64,000 nt of DNA from Kiritimatiellota bacterium B12222 (GTDB lineage Bacteria; Verrucomicrobiota; Kiritimatiellia; SS1-B-03-39; UBA6053), in the NCBI GenBank assembly GCA_029719485.1, contig CP120722.1, positions 4,030,001 through 4,094,000 on the forward strand. The letters run 5' to 3'. Both the position numbers and the translations under genes were made by a program. How positions within the stretch are numbered: the first letter of the stretch is position 1; each line of letters opens with the position of its first letter. Positions 45,708-55,202 of the stretch are shown one piece after another. The notes beneath the pieces were generated by a model. The model worked only from the letters and a program-made list of their open reading frames with translations, made no database searches and had not been told where the DNA came from.

Positions 45708-47714
45708 TCACCCCGCAACCGTCACGCGACAAATCATGTACCCCAATTTTTCGGGGAGGATGACTTTCAACTTACCTTCAACGATCTTGCAGGCCTCTTG
45801 CCCCGCCAGCCTTTCAACCGAACGCGCTTTGAGATCAAAGGGCAATTCAAATTCGCATTCTTCACAAGCATTCAATTCCCTAAACACGACATAGGTCACT
45901 GACTTACGGTCTTGAGCCACCGATGCAAACCCCGTCCACACAAACCCGTCGGGGCGCTCTCCCATCGGTAAAATGGTCCCCGTCAGCCACTCATCCGCAT
46001 ATTGCGTCCGCAAGTGGGCAAGCTTAGCCACCTCATCACGAAAATCCTCCGACAGATTGCTGGCTTCAAACCATCCCAGCGGACTGGCAAACAGTACTGT
46101 CGCAAACAACGCATCCGGTCGGTAACAGGCGGGTGCGAGCGCATCGCCCCCATATTTATCCTGATTGCGCTGCGAATTCAAAAACTCCATACGCAAGCGT
46201 ACGGGATCAATCCATTGCCCCAAACTCCACAAGTTTCTCAAGGTGCGATGTGGCCAATAATGCCCCCAATCTGAATAACGATTTTCGACAAAAACGGCTC
46301 CTACATTCAACATGCCCCAATAGCCCGGTCGAATCTCTGCAGTAACATCCAAATCAAAAATGACTTCCCCATCAGAGCCCTCAATCACGTAGTCAAAAAA
46401 GGCGCGCAAATGGCGTTCTGCCTTTTTGGTCAATGCTTTCACCCCATCTATTTTGATAAAACGAACACCATAGGTTCTGTAAAAATCTAAAATACACTCG
46501 GCATCCTTTTTCCACAACGCAAACTCATCAGCTGAATCAGGCGCAAACCATAATCCAAATTGCATATTCAGTTCTTTCGCGCGCTCAATTAAAGGCTCTA
46601 ATCCATGAGGTAATCGTTCCGCGTGGGGCTGCCAAAATTCGGGATCCGCTTTCCAAAATCCGATCCACACCCCACCGCCCTTCACTGAATTCGCAGAAGT
46701 CCCTTTTTGCCACCCATCATCAATCTGGACCGCATTCGCTCCTAAATCAGCAGCGGCCTTTACTTCCTGCAACATAAAGCCTTCGGTAATGCGTCCATCC
46801 TGAGAACGATCCCCCCAGGTATTGGTTAGAAAAACGCCATCACGCCCGGAAAGATAGCTCCGTAAACTGCGTTGCCACTGTTGCAACAATTGAATACGTC
46901 CCACCGCGCCCCCCTGATACGCCAACGTGGTCACACGATAACCGAACAGTTCATCCCCTCCCGTCCCCTGTCCTTTGATCACACAGGTCATCCCCCGTAT
47001 TTGAAATGCAGGTTCCGACGCTACGGGACAAGCGTGAGGTAATGGCGCCTCTTTCACAATAACCAGCCCTTCCCCAGTTTCATTATCCTCAAGCGCAAAC
47101 AGCACACCCTCAAACTTTCGATTCCCTTTAAACGGATGTAACAAAAACGTTTCCGTACTGACCAGTTCATCATGATGGTCGGTTTGATCCCGTAAGGTTA
47201 CCGCAGTTAAGGTGACATGCGCCGGCAACAGCGGCAAACAATCCAAAATGTCTGAGGACAACGGATCCAAACAGGTTTCATCCGACAATTCCACCCCTGT
47301 AGGCTCTCCTCCCTCCGCTTGCACATGCGAAACCACTACAGGTTTCGCACCCTGACAGCGTTGTTGTATACTGATAGACGCCACTCCTGGAAAAATTTGA
47401 AACCGAGTCTCCAAGGTGTTTTCAGGCCCCGTAGCCCTCACCACCGCAGTAAGGGAAGCCTCCTCTAAAACAGAGGCTTTACCTTCATAAAGGTCTAAGG
47501 AAATCTCGCGCGATTCTGCAGCCAATTCCCCTTCTGGCAAAATCGCAAAAACTTCGCGGTTCGGATCTATCCACTCTTTCCCTGTACGCAGGTCTTGAAA
47601 GGAGATCGGACGTAAGCCCCCCTGTTCATCCAACGACCATTTACGGCAAAGGACATCATTGGAAATCGTTAAAACAGCATCTTCGAGCGTGGCATGACAC
47701 AGAGAAAGGGACAT
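45708..47714 (-). CDS. Alpha-galactosidase-like glycoside hydrolase (clan GH-D, GH36-type)
   Basis: A 668-residue glycosidase without signal peptide. An N-terminal beta-sandwich (about 1-280) is followed by a TIM barrel with VQIDDGWQKG (329-338), FGLWFAPDSADEFALW, the nucleophile Asp423 in FIKIDGVKAL, and the acid/base Asp482 in ENRYSDWGHYWPHR. A C-terminal beta domain ends the protein. It differs clearly from the GH36 enzyme at 25243-27036 (different acid/base context), so it probably has another alpha-galactoside substrate. A hairpin lies just upstream. Confidence 0.85.
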   Translation of the reverse strand: MSLSLCHATLEDAVLTISNDVLCRKWSLDEQGGLRPISFQDLRTGKEWIDPNREVFAILPEGELAAESREISLDLYEGKASVLEEASLTAVVRATGPENTLETRFQIFPGVASISIQQRCQGAKPVVVSHVQAEGGEPTGVELSDETCLDPLSSDILDCLPLLPAHVTLTAVTLRDQTDHHDELVSTETFLLHPFKGNRKFEGVLFALEDNETGEGLVIVKEAPLPHACPVASEPAFQIRGMTCVIKGQGTGGDELFGYRVTTLAYQGGAVGRIQLLQQWQRSLRSYLSGRDGVFLTNTWGDRSQDGRITEGFMLQEVKAAADLGANAVQIDDGWQKGTSANSVKGGGVWIGFWKADPEFWQPHAERLPHGLEPLIERAKELNMQFGLWFAPDSADEFALWKKDAECILDFYRTYGVRFIKIDGVKALTKKAERHLRAFFDYVIEGSDGEVIFDLDVTAEIRPGYWGMLNVGAVFVENRYSDWGHYWPHRTLRNLWSLGQWIDPVRLRMEFLNSQRNQDKYGGDALAPACYRPDALFATVLFASPLGWFEASNLSEDFRDEVAKLAHLRTQYADEWLTGTILPMGERPDGFVWTGFASVAQDRKSVTYVVFRELNACEECEFELPFDLKARSVERLAGQEACKIVEGKLKVILPEKLGYMICRVTVAG

Positions 47715-47720
47715 AATAAA

Positions 47721-47748
47721 AAAGCTTCGGGTTTAAAACCGAAGCTTT
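47721..47748 (-). terminator. Rho-independent terminator of the HAD/small-protein unit
   Basis: AAAGCTTCGG (47721-47730) pairs with CCGAAGCTTT (47739-47748). On the minus strand it ends in a run of T, downstream of the gene at 47774-47962. It sits 6 bases upstream of the GH36 start, so that gene needs readthrough or a promoter inside this gap. Confidence 0.88.
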
Positions 47749-47773
47749 GACCTAAACAGACCTAAAGGGCAAT

Positions 47774-47962
47774 TTATTTTTGAGGCGGAGGTGATTTGGT
47801 AAACACAATCAAACGGCGCATAATCGTACCCGACTCATCGTATTCTGCATCAATGCGTTCTTCATCTGCCCCCCGTATCAATATAAAATTTGCAGGCCGC
47901 GGCAGCCGTAACTGCCGTGGCGTATTGGGTTTTCTTGCGAAAAATTTAGGGAATGCAATCAT
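47774..47962 (-). CDS. Small basic protein of unknown function
   Basis: A 62-residue protein (MIAFPKFFARKPNTPRQLRL..., ending SPPPQK), Arg/Pro/Lys-rich. It starts 4 bases after the HAD gene stop and is followed by a terminator, so it is the second gene of a two-gene unit. No domain is recognised. Position and intact frame support it; no clear Shine-Dalgarno is visible. Confidence 0.5.
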   Translation of the reverse strand: MIAFPKFFARKPNTPRQLRLPRPANFILIRGADEERIDAEYDESGTIMRRLIVFTKSPPPQK

Positions 47963-47966
47963 GGGA

Positions 47967-48935
47967 TCAGTCTAAATCACCATAGATGACAACCCAGTCA
48001 TTTTTCATATCTACCAATTTCCACCCCATCGCTTGATAGTCATCTAAACCTTTATCCAACTTACCCACACTGGAGTCACGATCATAAGCCCACTCACGCT
48101 TGGCGTCAGTATGATGCAACAGGAATCCCATGCGTGCACCTTCACCTGTGGTGGTGTATTCCAGCATGTCCAAATCTCCATCAGAATTACCAAACGCAAA
48201 AACAGGACGTTTTCCGATCACTTGGTAAATCCCCACAGGTTTTCCAGCTTTGTCATCAATCAAATTAATTTTAGGCTCCCGGCGTAATACGCCACCTTTT
48301 TCATAGACCACTTCAATACGGCTACCGATCACCTGTTCACGCGGGATACCATAGGCACTTTCAACCCAGGGACGCATGAACGAAAGACCGCCACCCGACA
48401 CAATATAGGTTTTGAATCCAGCAGCCCGCATGGCCGCCAATAATTCATTCATCGGTTTGTAGGTCATGTCCGTAAACAACATACCCGTCGCAGGATTTTT
48501 TGCCGTTTTCAACCACTCGGCAACAGAGGCTTCAAATTCATCTTCGGTCATACCCGTTTGAGTAGTGGCCATAAGTTTTATCAGATCTTTTTCGCCGAAT
48601 TTTGAAATGGTAGCTTGATCATTTTCCAACACAGCCTTGAAAGGTTGTTGCTCTTTCCATTCAGGATGCTGGGGTGCCAACGCTTTCACTTGAGCAAAGA
48701 TGTAAAACACTTGAACATAGGTGGGCTTCTCCGCCCATAACGTGCCATCATTATCAAAGACCGCAATACGATCGGCAGGAGCGATATATCCCTCGCTGGC
48801 TTCGTCTTGAGCATCATAGATAAAATTCAGCAAACTGGTTTTATTTTCACCTTCTTCCCAAGAGGGTAAAACGTCCTGTTGTGCATAGCCAAACGTAATA
48901 AACAAACAGCTTAACAATAGTGAAATTCGTTTCAT
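47967..48935 (-). CDS. Exported HAD-superfamily phosphatase
   Basis: A 322-residue secreted or periplasmic phosphatase. A signal peptide (MKRISLLLSCLFITFGYAQ) is followed by the HAD motif I AVFDNDGTLW with Asp61 and Asp63. Motif II is in TYIVSGGG, the motif III lysine is in the PKINLIDDKAGK region, and motif IV in FAFGNSDGDLDML. The alpha-helical cap inserts between motifs I and II. The layout resembles the nonspecific acid phosphatase-like HAD group. It has an AAGGAAAA Shine-Dalgarno. It lies divergent from the sulfatase at 49277, separated by 341 bases. Confidence 0.85.
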   Translation of the reverse strand: MKRISLLLSCLFITFGYAQQDVLPSWEEGENKTSLLNFIYDAQDEASEGYIAPADRIAVFDNDGTLWAEKPTYVQVFYIFAQVKALAPQHPEWKEQQPFKAVLENDQATISKFGEKDLIKLMATTQTGMTEDEFEASVAEWLKTAKNPATGMLFTDMTYKPMNELLAAMRAAGFKTYIVSGGGLSFMRPWVESAYGIPREQVIGSRIEVVYEKGGVLRREPKINLIDDKAGKPVGIYQVIGKRPVFAFGNSDGDLDMLEYTTTGEGARMGFLLHHTDAKREWAYDRDSSVGKLDKGLDDYQAMGWKLVDMKNDWVVIYGDLD

Positions 48936-49276
48936 AACTTTTCCTTATTTTTATAAGTAAATGGATTCAAATACGGTAAATTTTTAAAGACAAAACACCT
49001 CTCCAAGAGAGTAAAATACTCATAATAAGTACATAGCCCTCTTCAAAAAACAAGTATAGGTAAAAAAAACTCAGCCACCTCCATTCTCCTGAATCAAAAG
49101 TCTGTTCCTCATAAATATTATATTGAAACTTCGACATAGTTATGCAGAATCCTAAGAAGCGTTTAACATACCCATCCGCTATAATTCCCCCCACCAACTG
49201 CCCTGCAGTTTTCATTTAAATTCATGCAGTAATTTTACAACGAATACTGTCACCCTAACCCTACAGGAAAAAAATT
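48936..49276. other. AT-rich divergent promoter region
   Basis: This is the 341-base gap between the HAD unit and the sulfatase. It is clearly more AT-rich than its surroundings, as expected for two divergent promoters. A short frame on the minus strand shows no family features and I do not call it. The sulfatase Shine-Dalgarno AGGAAAA is at its right edge. I see no operator palindrome. Confidence 0.5.
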
Positions 49277-50929
49277 ATGAGGAAACTTATCCAAAATTAT
49301 AAAAAGCTGTTCGCGGCGACGATTGTCGTATCCACGATCAGTAGCGGCATCGCGCTGGCACAGGAGCAAAAACCCAATATTCTTTTAATTGTCTCTGACG
49401 ATACCGGCTACGGAGATCTTGGTCCTTATGGTGGTGGAATTGGACGTGGCATGCCCACACCCAATATCGATAAACTCGCAAGTGACGGTATGACCTTCTT
49501 CTCTTTTTACGCGCAACCCAGTTGTACCCCTGGACGTGCGGCCATGCAAACCGGCCGTATTCCTAACCGCAGTGGTATGACCACCGTAGCTTTCCAGGGA
49601 CAAGGTGGCGGATTACCCGCGGCAGAATGGACCCTTGCTTCCGTACTCAAACAAGCCGGCTACAAAACCTATTTCACCGGCAAATGGCATTTGGGTGAAG
49701 ATGATTACGCATTGCCCAATGCACAAGGCTACGACGTAATGGAGCATTGCTTCCTTTACCACTGTAATGCGTATACCTATGGCGATCCTACCTGGTTCCC
49801 AGACATGCCCCCCAAACTTCGGGCCATGTTTGACAAAGTAACCAAAGGGTCGATGTCTGGAAATGCAGGTGAGCCCGCCAAAGAAGATTGGAAAGTGAAT
49901 GGCCAATACGTCAACACCCCCGAAAAAGGTGTAGTCGGTATTCCCTTCCTCGATCAATACGTTGAAAACGCAGGCCTCAGCTTCCTCGAAGATGCCGCCA
50001 AAAACCCTGATCAACCTTTCTTCATCAACATCAACTTCATGAAAGTTCATCAGCCCAACCTCCCGGCTCCTGAATTTGAAGGCAAGTCCCTCTCCAAAAC
50101 CAAATATGCCGATTCTGTCGTTGAATTGGACACACGCATTGGTCGGGTCATGGACAAACTTCGTGAATTGAACTTAGACGAAAACACCTTGGTGTTCTAC
50201 ACTACCGATAACGGTGCGTGGCAGGACGTTTATCCTGACGCCGGCTACACGCCTTTCCGCGGCACCAAAGGTACCGTACGTGAAGGTGGAAACCGCGTTC
50301 CCGCTATCGCAGTTTGGCCTGGCAAAATCGAACCCGGTGTTCGTAACCACGATATCGTGGGTGGACTGGACTTCATGGCGACGTTCGCTGCGGTTTCTGG
50401 GCAAGAATTGCCTAAGAATGACCGTGCCGGTGAGCCCATTTACTTCGACAGTATCGACATGACTCCTGTGCTTACCGGTACCGGAGAAGGCACACGTAGC
50501 TCTTGGTTTTACTTCACCGAGAACGAACTCTCTCCTGGAGCCATTCGTATCAGTAACTACAAAGCTGTATTTAACCTGCGCGGAGATGACGGTGCCGAAA
50601 CCGGTGGACTCGCGGTAGATTCCAACCTCGGTTGGAAAGGTGCAGAAAAGTATGTGGCCACAGTGCCCCAAATCTTTGACCTGCGTCAGGATCCACAAGA
50701 ACGCTATGATATCTTCATGAACAACTACACCGAACGTACATGGACCTTGGTGCTGTTTAATGAATCCCTCAGAGCCCTCATGAAAACCTACGTAGAGTAC
50801 CCGCCCCGGAAAGCCCAAAGCGGCACCTATGCAGGTCCCATCACCCTCACCCAATACCAACGGTTTGAGTGGGTACGTGATTCGCTTGAAAAAGATGGCG
50901 TGTCCATCCCTATGCCTACAGGCAACTAA
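49277..50929 (+). CDS. Exported sulfatase (formylglycine type)
   Basis: A 550-residue sulfatase that removes sulfate esters. A signal peptide (hydrophobic residues 11-27, cleavage near ALA) is followed by ILLIVSDDTGYGD (metal aspartates) and the maturation motif CTPGR, with Cys83 converted to formylglycine. FTGKWHLGEDD and YTTDNGAW are the lysine/histidine and metal sites. The C-terminal subdomain ends with EYPPRKAQSG. The maturase is not in the window. Substrate not readable; with nearby GH36 and fucose genes a sulfated polysaccharide is likely. A strong terminator follows. Confidence 0.93.
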   Translation: MRKLIQNYKKLFAATIVVSTISSGIALAQEQKPNILLIVSDDTGYGDLGPYGGGIGRGMPTPNIDKLASDGMTFFSFYAQPSCTPGRAAMQTGRIPNRSGMTTVAFQGQGGGLPAAEWTLASVLKQAGYKTYFTGKWHLGEDDYALPNAQGYDVMEHCFLYHCNAYTYGDPTWFPDMPPKLRAMFDKVTKGSMSGNAGEPAKEDWKVNGQYVNTPEKGVVGIPFLDQYVENAGLSFLEDAAKNPDQPFFININFMKVHQPNLPAPEFEGKSLSKTKYADSVVELDTRIGRVMDKLRELNLDENTLVFYTTDNGAWQDVYPDAGYTPFRGTKGTVREGGNRVPAIAVWPGKIEPGVRNHDIVGGLDFMATFAAVSGQELPKNDRAGEPIYFDSIDMTPVLTGTGEGTRSSWFYFTENELSPGAIRISNYKAVFNLRGDDGAETGGLAVDSNLGWKGAEKYVATVPQIFDLRQDPQERYDIFMNNYTERTWTLVLFNESLRALMKTYVEYPPRKAQSGTYAGPITLTQYQRFEWVRDSLEKDGVSIPMPTGN

Positions 50930-50953
50930 GCGAAATTAAACAACCCAGTTGTT

Positions 50954-50986
50954 CAGGCTGCCCCCTAACGGGCAGCCTGTTTTTTT
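50954..50986 (+). terminator. Rho-independent terminator of the sulfatase
   Basis: CAGGCTGCCC (50954-50963) pairs perfectly with GGGCAGCCTG (50970-50979), loop of six bases, then seven T. Confidence 0.95.
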
Positions 50987-51078
50987 GTGCCCCTCACACT
51001 CCCCATCCCCGCCCCTAGCTTCCCCCAGACCCTCAACGCCCTTACCCACGCTCTGTCAGAAGTACCCCCACTGACCTT

Positions 51079-51105
51079 AAAAAAGCAGGCCCATATCGGA
51101 CCTGC
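51079..51105 (-). terminator. Rho-independent terminator of the small HTH-like gene
   Basis: GCAGGTCC and GGGCCTGC (minus strand, 51085-51105) form a stem with one G-T pair, followed on the minus strand by six T (A-run 51079-51084). It lies about 30 bases past the stop at 51133. Confidence 0.85.
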
Positions 51106-51132
51106 CCTTTCGATTGTGCATTTACCTATGCT

Positions 51133-51375
51133 TCAATAGGTAAATAAATCGGACTTTTTCAATTCCTTGCCTAAAGCCAAGCCCATGGCTTTGATCATTT
51201 TGTTTCGGGTATTGGAGGTCAAGCGACGCCCTTTACAAGCCCTCGCCACCATTTTATGGGTCATCGGCTCTGGCGAAATCGCCACCAAGTCATGCACGGA
51301 CAAGCCATGCTCTTTCATAAGCTTCGCCATGGGTTGTTCACCTAAATCACGTTGTATTTCTTTATCTGCTGCCAT
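51133..51375 (-). CDS. Small HTH-like protein, unknown
   Basis: An 80-residue protein: PMAKLMKEHGLSVHDLVAIS at 15-34, then EPMTHKMVARACKGRRLTSNTRNKMIKAMGLAL. The helix pattern and basic RACKGRRLT segment look like a small helix-turn-helix DNA-binding protein of a family I have seen in PVC genomes without an assigned role. It has its own terminator and is alone. No target is proposed. Confidence 0.65.
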   Translation of the reverse strand: MAADKEIQRDLGEQPMAKLMKEHGLSVHDLVAISPEPMTHKMVARACKGRRLTSNTRNKMIKAMGLALGKELKKSDLFTY

Positions 51376-51725
51376 TGATGTCGTTCCTTTAAAATTTTGT
51401 CATGGGTTTCGAAATGGCCCTTCTTTCGGATACGGGCATTACCGAAGAGTTCAGTTTCCACTAATGTAAGGCATGATGTACAGCTTCCATTTCAAAACAA
51501 AAGCCTTCTGCATGCTTAATCGGTAGATAATATCTTCCCGCCTCCCTAAAGCACTTCAGCCTCAGTCACCAGAAATTCACCCCCAAAACCATCTATTCCC
51601 CCTCCTATCAGGTCAACACAGGTTTCAGAAGCGGAATAAATCCCGTAAAACGTATTCCTTTGCATAGATTTCCATGGAAACAACACCTCCAGAGAAGTGG
51701 CATAAAGTCACTACGTCTCTTTATG
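51376..51725. other. Intergenic region with a weak hairpin after the BatD-like gene
   Basis: The 350 bases separate the HTH-like gene from the BatD-like gene. CATAAAG (51701-51707) pairs with CTTTATG (51719-51725) just past the BatD stop; it may be a weak terminator on the minus strand, though AT-rich and lacking a clear T-run. No gene or repeat is otherwise visible. Confidence 0.45.
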
Positions 51726-52691
51726 TCAGCTAAAGTTCAAAGGAGGTAAGGTTTTTTTTCGTGGAATCCGTGACCACAATAATTTACGAAACTTCCATGC
51801 TAAAACCAAGAAGGCTCCTACCACCAAAATTCCGGCAACCACGGCTTGGAATCCTTGCTTCGCCCCGCCTGCCAACAACGGCCCCTTCACCTTCACCGTC
51901 CGTCCCTCCACCACTTTCTGTTCGAGGGCTTTGCTTTGTGGATTCCACCACTGAAAAGTTACAGCCGGCAACCTAACCGTTCCTGCCGTTTCAAAACGAT
52001 AACGAAGTTCCTCCTCCCGCTCCCCTGAAAATGCGCCACGTTGGGTTTTATCTGAAATCGACACTTGTGGCGGATACACCCGGACGCCCGTCGGGGCGGC
52101 CAGCGGCAAAGGCGGCAACGCCATCCCTGAAAGCTCCTCTGCCGATTGGGATAATTTCCGCGTTAACACATCTCCGACTTCAAACTTTTCCGCCTCCGTT
52201 GACCAGCTCTGATGAATCTCATAATCTGAGCTGCTCACCACAAAACGTTCTGCAGGAATGTCCGGCGGACGCTTCAACTGTATCGTAAACGAAGGGATTT
52301 CTCCTGAAATTTTTGTCCGTTCCGTTCCTGCTTTCACTCCAAATTCGACGGGCACCGCCGGAATCGTAAGCTCTCCCGAACGCTGACTAAACAAAGCAAA
52401 TTCGTGCCGTTGCACAAACAGTTCTCCTTCAGCACTGCTTTCAGAACTGATCACTGGATGCCCCACCTTCACTACTTGTGTTTCAGGTAACGCCGGTAGT
52501 TGAAAGGTAGCCACTCCCGAGAAACTTCCTTTCGCCCTCAATTCCACCACCACGGGCACCCGTGCTCCCGTCCAATAATCTCCCGAAGGTGGCACCAATG
52601 TGACGGGTTCAAATGCCGACACTAAGGTCGCCATGCAAAGAACACAAACAAGAGCAACGCTTCGATACATATCTTGAGGACACATCTTCAT
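51726..52691 (-). CDS. BatD-like membrane protein
   Basis: A 321-residue protein with a signal peptide (hydrophobic residues 9-26), a large periplasmic beta-rich region (YWTGARVPVVVELRAKG, GELTIPAVPVEFGVK, and a repeat-like VRVYPPQVSIS block, as in BatD oxygen-tolerance proteins) and one C-terminal helix near 280-305 with a basic tail. Its ATG overlaps the stop of the TPR gene (ATGA). The Bat cluster is linked to envelope integrity and aerotolerance in Bacteroides; the role here is inferred from family. Confidence 0.8.
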   Translation of the reverse strand: MKMCPQDMYRSVALVCVLCMATLVSAFEPVTLVPPSGDYWTGARVPVVVELRAKGSFSGVATFQLPALPETQVVKVGHPVISSESSAEGELFVQRHEFALFSQRSGELTIPAVPVEFGVKAGTERTKISGEIPSFTIQLKRPPDIPAERFVVSSSDYEIHQSWSTEAEKFEVGDVLTRKLSQSAEELSGMALPPLPLAAPTGVRVYPPQVSISDKTQRGAFSGEREEELRYRFETAGTVRLPAVTFQWWNPQSKALEQKVVEGRTVKVKGPLLAGGAKQGFQAVVAGILVVGAFLVLAWKFRKLLWSRIPRKKTLPPLNFS

Positions 52692-53278
52692 TTCCCCGCT
52701 CCACTATTCAGCTCACTTGCCTGCATCGAAAATTTAGTTTTTAGAAAATCTGCGGGACGGGTTTGTACTTTTCGCATCCACATGGCCTGTTGTTCTTCGC
52801 TACTTAAATTTTCCCCCGCCACCACCTCTTCTCCAGCATCATCACTCCCTTTTATATCATCGCCAAAAACCACTTCATCGGCCCCCATCTCACCTTCGGT
52901 CATATTCCCTCCCTGCTCTTTCACGGCCTCTCCCCGCAACCGAGCCACCTCTCGATTTTCTTGGGCCTCCTTCCATTCAGGCTGAATGCTCAACGCCTGA
53001 TCATAAGCTTCAATCGCCGCATCGTATTGCCCTCCCATCACCAATGCATTGCCCAAATTATAGTGCCCTTCGGCGGTTTTCACCATGCGAAATGAACGGA
53101 CAGCCTGATCAAACTCCCCCGCCCGATACCACGCAGCCCCCCGATGCATGGGATCCGCAAATGCGATGGCCGCTTCGGTAAATTTCTCTTTACGGTACAA
53201 CTGTTGTCCCCACTGGTCAGGGGTAAACCACATCGCCGTCCAAAAACCTAAGGTCGCAAGTACCATTGTCCCTTTCAT
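52688..53278 (-). CDS. TPR-repeat protein of the Bat cluster (BatC/BatE-like)
   Basis: A 196-residue protein with an N-terminal hydrophobic segment (MVLATLGFWTAMWF). Tetratricopeptide-like helices follow (AAWYRAGEFDQAVRSFRMV, AEGHYNLGNALVMGGQYDAAIEAYDQAL with the NALV/G-A-I-x-x-Y-x-x-AL pattern). An acidic Gly/Glu-rich tail comes next, then a short basic end. TPR proteins scaffold the VWA partners in these clusters. It overlaps both neighbours by 4 bases. Confidence 0.82.
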   Translation of the reverse strand: MKGTMVLATLGFWTAMWFTPDQWGQQLYRKEKFTEAAIAFADPMHRGAAWYRAGEFDQAVRSFRMVKTAEGHYNLGNALVMGGQYDAAIEAYDQALSIQPEWKEAQENREVARLRGEAVKEQGGNMTEGEMGADEVVFGDDIKGSDDAGEEVVAGENLSSEEQQAMWMRKVQTRPADFLKTKFSMQASELNSGAGK

Positions 53279-54168
53279 CGCTCATCCCCCTTTCTGGGAA
53301 ATTGCAGAAGATAACAAAGCGCAGCGGGTAGAATCAACCACCAGCCATCTTCAGCCCACTGCTGTCCCTCATCCACGTTGGCCTGTTTCATCTGGCGTTC
53401 CGCTCGACGGGCAATATTTTGAACATCACTCGCATCCGGCGTCACCTTTTGCACCTCCGCATGTACCGCGGTCGCTGCAGATTGAAGTCCGACGTCATCC
53501 TCCTCTAGCAACGCTAAAAATTGCATGCCGGGTTTACCCACAGCTTCCCAAGCCGTTTTTACATCTGAAGCCGACGCCTCCACTCGATCGGCAATCACCA
53601 CCAAGGAGCCTCCCCCGTCATGGGAAGATAAAAGCTCTCCCGCTCGGGTGAGTGCGGCCGGTAAATCGTCTCCGGGTTTGGGCATGATTTGAGGCGAAAT
53701 TTCCAAGGCCAGATCTGCGACGACTTGACCATCTTGCGTGGAGGGCAATACCAAATGAGCAGAACCAGCATAAGCAATCAAGGCCAGCTTTCCACCCGGT
53801 CGGGCGTCAACCAAATCCTGTATTTTCAACTGCGCTTCTAACATAGGCGTCGGATCAGAAACCTTTTCCGTCATGGACGCATCCGCTTTTAATAAAATCA
53901 CCAGGGTTGCTGAATCTTCCGCAAAGGGACTTGGCACCAAACGCCAAGCGGGTCCCGCCACGGCAATGACCAGTAACATCCAAGCAACAAGTGCTGCCCA
54001 GAGCCCAAAGGATCCACGTGGTGTGCCCCCCGTTTGCAAGGCCTCCAACAAATCAGCATCCATTTGCAAACGCCATCCTCGCAAAGGATCTTTGGCCTGT
54101 CGCAGTTTATAACATAACCAAAATCCCACGGGGAGTAAAAGGAACCAGAGTGGACGTTGAAAATGCAT
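53275..54168 (-). CDS. Von Willebrand factor A domain protein (BatB-like)
   Basis: A 297-residue membrane protein: a helix near 5-22, a second near 55-72, a VWA domain from about 85 (VILLKADASMTEKV) to 250, and a final helix near 280. The metal-ion-dependent adhesion site normally reads DxSxS; here it is Asp-Ala-Ser-Met-Thr, a conservative change that could still hold a metal. It partners the BatA-like gene, whose TAA overlaps its ATG by one base. Confidence 0.8.
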   Translation of the reverse strand: MHFQRPLWFLLLPVGFWLCYKLRQAKDPLRGWRLQMDADLLEALQTGGTPRGSFGLWAALVAWMLLVIAVAGPAWRLVPSPFAEDSATLVILLKADASMTEKVSDPTPMLEAQLKIQDLVDARPGGKLALIAYAGSAHLVLPSTQDGQVVADLALEISPQIMPKPGDDLPAALTRAGELLSSHDGGGSLVVIADRVEASASDVKTAWEAVGKPGMQFLALLEEDDVGLQSAATAVHAEVQKVTPDASDVQNIARRAERQMKQANVDEGQQWAEDGWWLILPAALCYLLQFPRKGDER

Positions 54169-55202
54169 TACGATTCTCCCTCCACTCGCAACTCACCAGT
54201 ACGAGGATCTACATGCAAGCGAGCCGAGGATGGAGCCGCATGCCCAAATCCCTGCAACCGCGTTAACTGCATCAGCCAAAAAATAATCTGTAAAACCAAC
54301 CCAGCAACCAACACCCAAGGAAATAAATCCAAGCGTGGACGGTGAGTAACCACATCCACTTTCTGGGTTTCCATTTCATCAATTTCTTTGTAAATTTGCT
54401 CCAAACTACTGCGATCCGCGGCAAAGAAATATTCGCCCCCACCTGTTTTCGCGACTTCTTTTAGAGTCGTGACATCCAAAGGATCTTCCCCCACCGTTTC
54501 AGGATCTCCGATGGCAATGGTATGAATCCGCACCCCTTTATCTTTGGCCACTCGCGCAGCTTCCACCGGTGGCACCTGACTGGCCGAATCATTACCATCA
54601 GTTAACGCAATCAAGGTTTTAGACGGCGCGTCACTCTGATCAAACTGCAGAATCCCCAACCCAATCGCATCGCCAAAGGCTGTCCGTGGTCCCGCCATTC
54701 CCACCTGAGTTTCATCTAACAACTCACGGCACAATTCCAAATCTGTGGTAAAAGGCACTTGTAAATAAGGGGCATCACCAAACACAATTAACCCCACCCG
54801 ATCCCCTTTCCTTTCCAACAAGAACGCTCCCAACACTTCTTTCACCGCACTTAACCGATCAACTTTTTCACCCGCTTGATTGGTGAAATCTTGCTGATTC
54901 ATCGAACCAGAGAGGTCAACCAATACCAATAAATCCCGGGTAGGAATCTCCTGACTCACCGGCGGCTTTAACCATTGTGGACGCATCAAAGCTAAAACCA
55001 ACACAGCCCAAATCAACCATTGCATCCAGGGAAACTTCCGAACTTTAGCAGCCACAGCGGAACCATCATCCGCCCGTTGCAACCGGTCTGCAAAAGGCAA
55101 ACGAACAGCCGACGGCGCGGACCGTTCCGCAGGCATCACCCACATCCATAACCAAGGCAAGGGCAACAAAAGAATCAACCAAGGATTTGCAAAATCAATC
55201 AT
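54168..55202 (-). CDS. Von Willebrand factor A domain protein (BatA-like)
   Basis: A 344-residue membrane protein starting at ATG 55202, which overlaps the DUF4381 stop (ATGA); a longer frame upstream is noncoding. Two N-terminal helices (about 8-22 and 60-74) precede a VWA domain with an intact metal site DLSGSM at 96-101, FGDAPYLQVPF and the conserved TDGNDSAS. A C-terminal helix (about 303-320) closes it. BatA-type proteins pair with BatB and MoxR ATPase. Confidence 0.9.
   Translation of the reverse strand: MIDFANPWLILLLPLPWLWMWVMPAERSAPSAVRLPFADRLQRADDGSAVAAKVRKFPWMQWLIWAVLVLALMRPQWLKPPVSQEIPTRDLLVLVDLSGSMNQQDFTNQAGEKVDRLSAVKEVLGAFLLERKGDRVGLIVFGDAPYLQVPFTTDLELCRELLDETQVGMAGPRTAFGDAIGLGILQFDQSDAPSKTLIALTDGNDSASQVPPVEAARVAKDKGVRIHTIAIGDPETVGEDPLDVTTLKEVAKTGGGEYFFAADRSSLEQIYKEIDEMETQKVDVVTHRPRLDLFPWVLVAGLVLQIIFWLMQLTRLQGFGHAAPSSARLHVDPRTGELRVEGES

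Noticed and set aside
48967..49215. An 82-codon minus-strand frame in the HAD/sulfatase gap
   Set aside because: AT-rich, no ribosome site, no family resemblance, and lies in a divergent promoter region.
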